DNA from: CAYJLC01 sp964370735
Lineage (GTDB): Bacteria > Bacillota > Clostridia > Oscillospirales > Butyricicoccaceae
Assembly (NCBI GenBank): GCA_964370735.1
Contig: CAYJLC010000054.1
Span: 1 to 13,630, forward strand
Reading direction: 5' to 3'
Length of the DNA: 13,630 nucleotides
Shown here: positions 5,437 to 11,998 of the stretch, piece after piece
Numbering within the stretch: the stretch's first letter is position 1
How the letters are laid out: every line of letters begins with the position of its first letter
Program-made: the position numbers and the translations under genes
The notes under the pieces: generated by a model
Seen by the model: the letters and a program-made list of their open reading frames with translations, nothing else
Told to the model about the DNA's origin: nothing
Database searches by the model: none

Positions 5437-8400
5437 TGCCAAAACGTCAAGATATAAAAAGAGTAATGGTTATTGGTTCTGGTCCGATTATTATTGGACA
5501 AGCAGCTGAGTTTGATTATGCTGGAACACAAGCTTGTAGAGCCTTAAAAGAAGAGGGTTATTATGTTATCTTAGTTAACTCAAACCCTGCGACTATTATG
5601 ACCGATAAAGCTATGGCTGATGAAATTTACATCGAGCCGTTAACGCTAGATAGCTTAAAAACTATCATTAAAAAATCTCGTCCTGACAGCGTACTTCCTA
5701 CTTTAGGTGGACAAACTGGACTAAATCTTGCTATGGAGCTTGCAGAATCAGGCTTTTTAGCAGAAGAAAATGTAATTTTACTAGGGGCTAACCCAGAAAC
5801 TATACACAAAGCAGAAGATAGACAAGCATTTAAAGACACAATGGAGAAAATTAACGAGCCGATTATCGTATCAGACGTTTTTGAAACTGTTGAAGGTTGT
5901 CTTGCATTCGCAGAAGAAATCGGATACCCAGTAATCGTTCGTCCTGCATACACGCTAGGTGGAACTGGTGGTGGTATCGCAGACACGAAAGAAAAACTTG
6001 CTGAAATCGCTGAAAGTGGAATACTTCACTCGCGTGTTAACCAAGTTTTAATCGAAAAATGTATCGCTGGTTGGAAAGAAGTTGAATACGAGGTAATGCG
6101 TGACGGTAAAGGTAACGTAATTACTATTTGTAATATGGAAAACTTAGACCCTGTTGGAGTTCATACTGGTGACTCAATCGTTGTAGCACCATCGCAAACT
6201 TTAGCCGATAAAGAGTACCAAATGCTTAGAAGTTCTGCTTTAAATATCATCACCGAACTTGGCATCGAGGGTGGTTGTAACGTGCAGTTCGCACTTCACC
6301 CAACTTCTTTTGAATACGCTGTAATTGAAGTTAACCCTAGGGTTTCTCGTTCGTCAGCACTAGCGTCAAAAGCTACTGGATACCCAATTGCAAAGGTTGC
6401 TGCAAAAATTGCAGTAGGTTATGGACTAGACGAAATCAAAAACGCAGTTACAGGCTCAACTTACGCTTGTTTCGAGCCGACTTTAGACTATTGCGTGGTA
6501 AAATTCCCACGTTTCCCATTCGATAAATTCGTATATGCGACAAAAACTCTAGGTACGCAAATGAAAGCTACTGGTGAGGTTATGTCAATTGCTACAAACT
6601 TTATGCAAGGTCTTATGAAATCAGTTCGTTCGATTGAAATGGGCTATGATTGCATGGAGCATAAGCGTTTCACTTCACTAACTGACGACCAAGTTTTAGC
6701 TGATTTACACAAAATCGACGAAGAACGTGTGTTCGTTGTTGCCGAAGCTTTAAGACGTTCTATCGCGACTATCGAAGAAATTCACGAAATTACAAAAATT
6801 GACGTTTGGTTCTTAAATTCAATTAAAGTTATCGTTGACACTGAAAATGAAATCAAAAAAGGTAATGTATCACAAGAATTATACGAAAAAGCTAAAAATT
6901 ACGGTTTCTTAGACAGCGTTATCAAAAGAATGGCTGGTGGCGAGCTTAACACAACTCGTAAATTCCCAGTTTATAAAATGGTTGATACTTGCGCAGGTGA
7001 GTTTGCATCTGAAACACCTTATTATTATTCTACATTCGACGAAGAAACTGAAACAAAACCAGACAATGGCAAGAAAAAAGTTCTAGTTTTAGGTTCTGGT
7101 CCTATCAGAATTGGACAAGGTATCGAGTTTGACTATTGTGGAGTTCACGCAGTTTGGGCACTTAAAGAAAAAGGTTATGAAACAATTTTCGTAAACAATA
7201 ACCCAGAAACAGTTTCAACTGACTTTGATACTTCTGACAGACTTTATTTCGAACCATTAACGCCAGAAGACGTTGAAGATATCATCAATATCGAAAAACC
7301 AGACGGTGTAATCGTAGGTTTCGGTGGTCAAACGGCTATCAAACTTGCAAACCACATGGATAGATTAGGGGTTCCGATTTTAGGTACGCAAGCATCAAGC
7401 ATTGATGAGGCTGAAGACAGAGAAAAATTCGATAAAATCCTTGAAATCTGCCAAATTCCTCGCCCACAAGGTGACACTGTATTCACAACAGAAGAAGCTG
7501 TTGCTACTGCAAATAAACTAGGATATCCAGTTTTACTTCGTCCATCGTATGTACTAGGTGGTCAAGGTATGGAAATTGCTTATAATGACGCTGAAACAGA
7601 AGAATTTATGGGGATTATCCTAAGAAATCATCAAGAAAACCCAGTTTTAATCGATAAATATATGATGGGTAAAGAAATTGAAGTTGACGCAATTTGCGAC
7701 GGTGAAGATTTATTAATCCCTGGTATTATGGAACATTTAGAGCGTGCAGGTGTCCATTCTGGCGATAGTATCTCGATTTATCCAACAATTTCTGTATCTG
7801 ACAGACTAAAACGTGTTATCGTTGAATACACAACTCGTCTTGCAAAAGCACTAAAAGTTGTCGGTATCATCAATATCCAATTTGTAATCTACAATAACGA
7901 AGTTTATGTAATCGAAGTAAACCCACGTTCGTCAAGAACTGTTCCTTATATCTCAAAAGTAACAGGAATTCCAATGGTTGATTTAGCTGTAAAATGTATG
8001 CTAGGCGACAGCTTAAAAGACTTAGGTTTTGGCACTGGTTTATACCCAGAAAAAGAGCATTACGCAGTAAAAGTGCCTGTTTTCTCTTTCCAAAAATTAC
8101 ACAACTTAGATACGCAATTAGGGCCTGAAATGAAATCTACTGGTGAAGTTTTAGGTGTGTCTAAAGTAGTAAGAGAAGCTTTATTCAAAGGTTTACTAGG
8201 CGCTGGATTTAAAATGCACAATAAAGGTGGAATTTTATTCTCAATCAAAGATAATGACAAGCAAGAAGCGCTAGAAATCGCCGAAGCTTTCTCAAATTTA
8301 GGCTTTGATATCTATGCAACAGAGGGAACTGCAAGCGTATTTAATAGAAATATGATTGCAACAAATGTTGTTCATAAAATAGAAGAACCAGCACCAAATA

Positions 8401-8618
8401 TTCACGATTTAATCGAAAGTGGTAAAATTTCTTATGTAGTTTCTACTTCGAAAGAAGGACGTGACCCAGCGCTTGCTGCTGTTGTTATCCGTCGTAAATG
8501 CGTAGAGCGTTCAATCCCTTGTCTAACTTCATTAGACACAGCAGCAGCGCTTTCAAGAGCATTAAAAGGAAATACAGATATCACAACGTGTGAAATGGTA
8601 GACATTAATTTAATATAA
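5436..8618 (+). CDS. carB: Carbamoyl-phosphate synthase large subunit
   Basis: CarB makes carbamoyl phosphate from bicarbonate, two ATP and ammonia supplied by CarA. At 1060 residues it is full length. The internal duplication is plain: GSGPIIIGQAAEFDYAG at 14-30 recurs as GSGPIRIGQGIEFDYCG from 553. The first ATP-grasp half (carboxyphosphate synthesis, with the GGTGGGIA loop) covers about 1-400, an oligomerisation region about 400-545, and the second ATP-grasp half (carbamoyl phosphate synthesis) about 546-930. The carboxy-terminal MGS-like allosteric domain begins near residue 931 (GGILFSIKD) and would bind effectors such as UMP or ornithine. GGAGG at 5421-5425 is the ribosome site, inside the end of carA, with a one-base TAATG overlap. 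There is no frameshift or missing domain. Confidence 0.98.
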   Translation: MPKRQDIKRVMVIGSGPIIIGQAAEFDYAGTQACRALKEEGYYVILVNSNPATIMTDKAMADEIYIEPLTLDSLKTIIKKSRPDSVLPTLGGQTGLNLAMELAESGFLAEENVILLGANPETIHKAEDRQAFKDTMEKINEPIIVSDVFETVEGCLAFAEEIGYPVIVRPAYTLGGTGGGIADTKEKLAEIAESGILHSRVNQVLIEKCIAGWKEVEYEVMRDGKGNVITICNMENLDPVGVHTGDSIVVAPSQTLADKEYQMLRSSALNIITELGIEGGCNVQFALHPTSFEYAVIEVNPRVSRSSALASKATGYPIAKVAAKIAVGYGLDEIKNAVTGSTYACFEPTLDYCVVKFPRFPFDKFVYATKTLGTQMKATGEVMSIATNFMQGLMKSVRSIEMGYDCMEHKRFTSLTDDQVLADLHKIDEERVFVVAEALRRSIATIEEIHEITKIDVWFLNSIKVIVDTENEIKKGNVSQELYEKAKNYGFLDSVIKRMAGGELNTTRKFPVYKMVDTCAGEFASETPYYYSTFDEETETKPDNGKKKVLVLGSGPIRIGQGIEFDYCGVHAVWALKEKGYETIFVNNNPETVSTDFDTSDRLYFEPLTPEDVEDIINIEKPDGVIVGFGGQTAIKLANHMDRLGVPILGTQASSIDEAEDREKFDKILEICQIPRPQGDTVFTTEEAVATANKLGYPVLLRPSYVLGGQGMEIAYNDAETEEFMGIILRNHQENPVLIDKYMMGKEIEVDAICDGEDLLIPGIMEHLERAGVHSGDSISIYPTISVSDRLKRVIVEYTTRLAKALKVVGIINIQFVIYNNEVYVIEVNPRSSRTVPYISKVTGIPMVDLAVKCMLGDSLKDLGFGTGLYPEKEHYAVKVPVFSFQKLHNLDTQLGPEMKSTGEVLGVSKVVREALFKGLLGAGFKMHNKGGILFSIKDNDKQEALEIAEAFSNLGFDIYATEGTASVFNRNMIATNVVHKIEEPAPNIHDLIESGKISYVVSTSKEGRDPALAAVVIRRKCVERSIPCLTSLDTAAALSRALKGNTDITTCEMVDINLI

Positions 8619-8624
8619 CTAAAT

Positions 8625-8646
8625 AGGGACGGTTTTTATCGTCCTT
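8625..8646 (+). terminator. Weak hairpin after carB, possible partial terminator or REP remnant
   Basis: GGACGG (8627-8632) pairs with TCGTCC (8639-8644), with a G-T wobble at the inner end, across a T-rich six-base loop. TTTATTT follows. It lies 8 bases after the carB stop. The T-run is short, so termination would be partial at most. The AGGGACGG...CGTCC layout also resembles the REP hairpin found inside the neighbouring transposase. Confidence 0.4.
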
Positions 8647-8670
8647 TATTTGAAAATATGTGTAATATAT

Positions 8671-9180
8671 ATGAAAAATTATATAAACAGAAAAAATATT
8701 AGACTGAAAAATTATGATTATAGCGAAAATGGTGCGTATTTTATAACAATATGCGTTAAAGACAAACGCGAAATTTTATCAAAAATCATAAAGCCAAATG
8801 TAGGGGACGGCGCCCTCGACGTCCCTTTTGTACAGTTAACCGATTATGGTAAAATTATCGAAAATTTTATAATTAAAAACAATGAAATTTATGATAATAT
8901 AAAAACAACAAAATATGTTATTATGCCAAATCATTTGCATTTAATTGTTGAAATTTGTTGGAGTGACGGGACGTCGAGGGCGCCGTCCCCTACAAATGAC
9001 AAAATTCCAGCATATATTTCAACATTAAAACGAATGTCAAACAAACAAATCGGTTTTTCCATTTGGCAACGTTCTTATCACGACCATATAATTAGAAATG
9101 AAATTGAATATGCTGAAATCTCACAATATATTGACACAAATGTAATAAAATGGACTGAGGACAAATATTACACAAAATAA
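8671..9180 (+). CDS. REP-associated tyrosine transposase (RAYT, IS200-like), copy B
   Basis: The protein has 169 residues from the ATG at 8671. An in-frame TTG at 8650 would add seven residues; neither start has a clear ribosome site, unlike the surrounding genes, so translation may be weak. It is plainly homologous to copy A: IRLKNYDYSENGAYFITIC, the HUH pair His88-Leu-His90 in MPNHLHLIV, the conserved WQRSYHDHIIRNE and the probable catalytic Tyr153 in SQYIDTNV. The Pro after YIDTN in copy A is Val here. Residues 44-52 (VGDGALDVP) and 100-108 (GTSRAPSPT) are encoded by an internal inverted REP pair. It lies between carB and pyrK, ending 14 bases before pyrK, so it should be on the operon transcript. 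Confidence 0.88.
   Translation: MKNYINRKNIRLKNYDYSENGAYFITICVKDKREILSKIIKPNVGDGALDVPFVQLTDYGKIIENFIIKNNEIYDNIKTTKYVIMPNHLHLIVEICWSDGTSRAPSPTNDKIPAYISTLKRMSNKQIGFSIWQRSYHDHIIRNEIEYAEISQYIDTNVIKWTEDKYYTK
8799..8825 (+). repeat. REP-like element inside RAYT B, left arm
   Basis: This 27-bp unit has the same GTAG foot (8800-8803) and GGGACG/CGTCCC outer hairpin as the copy A element. It differs from that element by one base, C at 8813 where copy A has T at 3975. It is an exact reverse complement of 8968-8994 and is translated in frame. Confidence 0.85.
8968..8994 (-). repeat. REP-like element inside RAYT B, right arm (inverted)
   Basis: This is a 27/27 reverse complement of 8799-8825. The pair spans 196 bp, the same as in copy A. 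G at 8980 replaces the A at 4142 of copy A, which keeps pairing with the changed base of the left arm. It encodes GTSRAPSPT. Confidence 0.85.
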
Positions 9181-9194
9181 AAAAGGAGAAAAAA

Positions 9195-9944
9195 ATGATA
9201 AAACTTAGTAAGATTAAAAATATAGAAAAAGTTTCGAAACACGCCTATAAAATCGACTTTGTAAACGTTGAAATGGCTGAAAAAGTGAAAGTTGGCCAAT
9301 TTGTTCACATCAAACTCGGTGGAGCATTTTTACTTCGTCGTCCGATTAGTATTTGCGATGTAAATGGTGACACAATCACGATTATTTTCGAAATCAGAGG
9401 AGAAGGTACAAAATGGCTTGCTGATACGAAAATTGGCGACGAACTAGATATTTTAGGCCCATTAGGCAATGGTTTTGACCTAGAAAAAGCAGGCTCAAAC
9501 CCAGTGTTTATCGGTGGTGGTATCGGTGTTCCTCCTTTATTAATGAGTGCTAAAAATACTGAAAATGCGACTGCGATTATCGGGTTTAGAAACAAAGATT
9601 TCGTGATGCTTGAGAGGGAATTTGAAAAAATTTGTTCGGAAGTTTATGTTACAACTGACGATGGTTCGTATGCGACAAAAGGATTTGTTACCGATGTTTT
9701 AAAATCAGTTATTGGAAAAGCGACAGCAGTTTATAGCTGTGGACCTACTCCGATGCTTAAGGCAATTGCAGAAATTTGCGATAAAAACGATGTTTACTGC
9801 GAAGTTTCGCTAGAAGAAAGAATGGCTTGTGGCGTTGGTGCTTGTTTAGTGTGTGCATGTAAAGTAAAAGCAGAAGAAAATGGCGAAAAATTTGCTCATG
9901 TATGTAAAGATGGACCTGTTTTTGATGCAAAGGAGGTATTTTAA
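9195..9944 (+). CDS. pyrK: Dihydroorotate dehydrogenase B, electron transfer subunit
   Basis: PyrK carries electrons from the FMN of PyrD(B) through a [2Fe-2S] cluster and FAD to NAD+. Its 249 residues show a ferredoxin-reductase-like FAD domain with RRPISIC (48-54), a nucleotide-binding domain starting GGGIGVPPLL (107-116) with SCGPTPML (181-188), and a carboxy-terminal cluster motif with Cys212, Cys217, Cys220 and Cys237 as likely iron ligands. The C-x4-C-x2-C-x16-C spacing fits the family; Cys222 is an extra cysteine. AGGAG at 9184-9188 lies six bases before the ATG. The stop overlaps the pyrD start as TAATG (9942-9946), so the two partners of the complex are probably made in step. Confidence 0.96.
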   Translation: MIKLSKIKNIEKVSKHAYKIDFVNVEMAEKVKVGQFVHIKLGGAFLLRRPISICDVNGDTITIIFEIRGEGTKWLADTKIGDELDILGPLGNGFDLEKAGSNPVFIGGGIGVPPLLMSAKNTENATAIIGFRNKDFVMLEREFEKICSEVYVTTDDGSYATKGFVTDVLKSVIGKATAVYSCGPTPMLKAIAEICDKNDVYCEVSLEERMACGVGACLVCACKVKAEENGEKFAHVCKDGPVFDAKEVF

Positions 9945-10849
9945 TGAATTTATCAGTAAATATTTGTGGAGTTGAGCTTAAAAATCCAATAACAACTGCA
10001 TCTGGTGCATTTGGTTTTGGTCATGAATACGGTAAATTTTATGATTTATCAGAACTTGGTGGCATCGGTGTTAAGGGGCTTACGCCTTTTGAAAGACAGG
10101 GGAATATTCCACCAAGAATTGCCGAAACACCACAAGGGATTTTAAACAGTGTTGGTCTTCAAAATCCAGGAATAGATGCATTTATCGAGAAGGAAATCCC
10201 GTTTTTACGTCAGTTTGACACGAAAATAATTGCGAATATCTCAGGGAACACTATCGAAGAATACTGCTCTATGGTAGAAAAAATTTCCGATGCCGATGTT
10301 GATTTAATCGAAATCAATATTTCTTGTCCGAACGTTAAAGCCGGTGGTATGGCTTTCGGAACGCAAACGGATATGGCTGGTGAAGTGGTTCGTGAAGCAA
10401 AAAAATACGCAAAAAAGCCTATGATTGTTAAACTTTCACCGAATGTTACGGATATTGCTGAAATTGCGCGTGCAGTTGAGGCAAATGGAGCGGACGCTGT
10501 GTCGCTTATCAATACACTTTTAGGTATGCGTATAAATATTGAAAATCGCAAACCGATTTTAGGAAATATTATGGGTGGAATGTCAGGCCCTGCGGTACTT
10601 CCTATCGCGGTTCGTATGGTATATCAAGTAAGACGTGCAGTGTCTGTGCCGATTATCGGTATGGGTGGAATTTCTACTGGTGCTGATGCTATCGAAATGA
10701 TGATGGCTGGCGCTGATGCGTTAGCTGTTGGGACTGCGTGTTTTGTAGACCCTTATGCGCCTGTAAAAATCATCGCTGAGATGAAAGAATATATGCAAAG
10801 ACATAACATTAAGGACATTAAAGATATAGTAAACACTGTTGAGGTGTAA
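9944..10849 (+). CDS. pyrD: Dihydroorotate dehydrogenase B, catalytic subunit (class 1B)
   Basis: PyrD oxidises dihydroorotate to orotate using FMN. With pyrK directly upstream it is the NAD-dependent class 1B enzyme, a cytosolic heterotetramer. The 301-residue TIM barrel shows TTASGAFGFG (17-26), NSVGLQNPG (68-76), the active-site base Cys128 in NISCPN (class 1 enzymes use Cys; class 2 use Ser), Lys163 in VKLSPNVTD, and the FMN phosphate site GMGGIST (239-245) and AVGTA (261-265). No membrane-targeting extension is present. A strong AAAGGAGG lies just upstream inside pyrK. pyrE, which often follows pyrD in Clostridia, is absent here. Confidence 0.96.
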   Translation: MNLSVNICGVELKNPITTASGAFGFGHEYGKFYDLSELGGIGVKGLTPFERQGNIPPRIAETPQGILNSVGLQNPGIDAFIEKEIPFLRQFDTKIIANISGNTIEEYCSMVEKISDADVDLIEINISCPNVKAGGMAFGTQTDMAGEVVREAKKYAKKPMIVKLSPNVTDIAEIARAVEANGADAVSLINTLLGMRINIENRKPILGNIMGGMSGPAVLPIAVRMVYQVRRAVSVPIIGMGGISTGADAIEMMMAGADALAVGTACFVDPYAPVKIIAEMKEYMQRHNIKDIKDIVNTVEV

Positions 10850-10851
10850 TT

Positions 10852-11946
10852 ATGACAACTATTTACCTAATTCGTCATGGTGAGGCAGAGGGCAATTTAT
10901 ATAGACGTGCACAAGGAATTTACAATTCAAATTTAACTCCTCATGGTTATAAACAGCTTGAAAAATTGCAAGAGAGATTTCAGGATATTCATGTAGATTT
11001 AGTGTATGCGAGCGACTTAACGCGTGCATATTTAACGGCAAAATCGGTAGCAGATATCAAGAATTTGCCTGTAATTAAATCGGAAAATTTGCGTGAAATT
11101 AATATGGGCATTATGGAGGACATTCCTTGGGGTGACTTGCCTAGATTATACCCTGATTTAGCTGAAATGTGGGAGATGAAGCCACATATTTGTGATATTC
11201 CAAACGGTGAGAGTCCATATAGCTCAGGTAAACGTTTATATGATGAAATTGTTAGAATTTCTCGTGAAAATCAAGGGAAATCGATAGTTATTGGCACTCA
11301 TGGTGCAGTTATTCGCTCGGCACTCCATATAATAAAAGACATTCCGATGAGTGAGCGCGAAGCGATTGCTTGGTGCGATAATACGGCTGTCACTAAACTT
11401 GTTTTAGACGATAATTTTAATATTTCAATCGAATTTGAGTCAGATAATACGCATTTAGGAGATTTTAAGTCGGAATTTTTAAAAAAATCATGGTGGGAAT
11501 ACACGAAAGAGGATAAATTACCGAATTTCAATCTTTGGTTTGAACCAGTTACCACAGATGATTTCGATATTGCTTTTGAATATGCGAAAATGTGCGAAGA
11601 AAATATTTCATTCGAAGAATTTTGCAAAACCTGTGGAAAAATTTCAGAACAAAATGAAAATCAACTTGTGTTTGTGTATTCTGATGATGAACTTTGCGGA
11701 TTTATTGGCTTTGAAGTTTATGAAACTTTTGCAGAAATTATGTATTTCACAGTAAAAGAGAATTATCGTGGCAAAGGGCTTACGCCACCACTTATGGGTC
11801 ATATTGTGTCTTATGCGCGAAAAAACAATAAAAAAATGATAAAATCTCATTCGAATAATAGAAATATGGTTAGCTATCTTAAGAAAATAGGCTTTCAAGA
11901 AGAAAATAATGAAATGGTGCTTGATATAAGCGTAGTTTCTGTATAA
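10852..11946 (+). CDS. Histidine phosphatase / GNAT acetyltransferase fusion
   Basis: The protein has 364 residues and two domains. Residues 1 to about 200 are a histidine-phosphatase (phosphoglycerate-mutase-like) domain: the RHG motif with catalytic His9, Arg8 and Arg58 in SDLTRAYLTA, Glu82 in LREINMG, and the second histidine His150 in IGTHGAV, so it should be active. Residues about 225-360 form a GNAT domain: a core strand VFVYSDDELCGFIGFE, the acetyl-CoA loop YRGKGLTPPL (305-314) and a terminal MVSYLKKIGFQ. Substrates are unknown. It begins two bases after the pyrD stop, with GAGGTG (10841-10846) as ribosome site inside pyrD, so it is the last gene of the pyr operon. It could be a nucleotide or sugar-phosphate housekeeping enzyme; nothing in the sequence decides this. 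Confidence 0.88.
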   Translation: MTTIYLIRHGEAEGNLYRRAQGIYNSNLTPHGYKQLEKLQERFQDIHVDLVYASDLTRAYLTAKSVADIKNLPVIKSENLREINMGIMEDIPWGDLPRLYPDLAEMWEMKPHICDIPNGESPYSSGKRLYDEIVRISRENQGKSIVIGTHGAVIRSALHIIKDIPMSEREAIAWCDNTAVTKLVLDDNFNISIEFESDNTHLGDFKSEFLKKSWWEYTKEDKLPNFNLWFEPVTTDDFDIAFEYAKMCEENISFEEFCKTCGKISEQNENQLVFVYSDDELCGFIGFEVYETFAEIMYFTVKENYRGKGLTPPLMGHIVSYARKNNKKMIKSHSNNRNMVSYLKKIGFQEENNEMVLDISVVSV

Positions 11947-11948
11947 AT

Positions 11949-11980
11949 GAAAAACCACACTCAATTGAGTGTGGTTTTTC
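11949..11980. terminator. Perfect bidirectional terminator between pyr operon and ptsI
   Basis: This is a 32-base perfect palindrome: GAAAAACCACACTC, AATT, GAGTGTGGTTTTTC. The GC-containing CCACACTC/GAGTGTGG stem is flanked by A5 on one side and T5 on the other, so it works as an intrinsic terminator on both strands. It lies 2 bases after the fusion gene and 18 bases after the converging ptsI stop. Confidence 0.95.
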
Positions 11981-11998
11981 TGATATTGTAAAGTATTT

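Noticed and set aside
11644..11964. 106-residue minus-strand ORF at the end of the phosphatase/GNAT gene
   Set aside because: It lies antisense to the GNAT domain, whose acetyl-CoA motif is intact, and it starts inside the bidirectional terminator, so it is a shadow frame.
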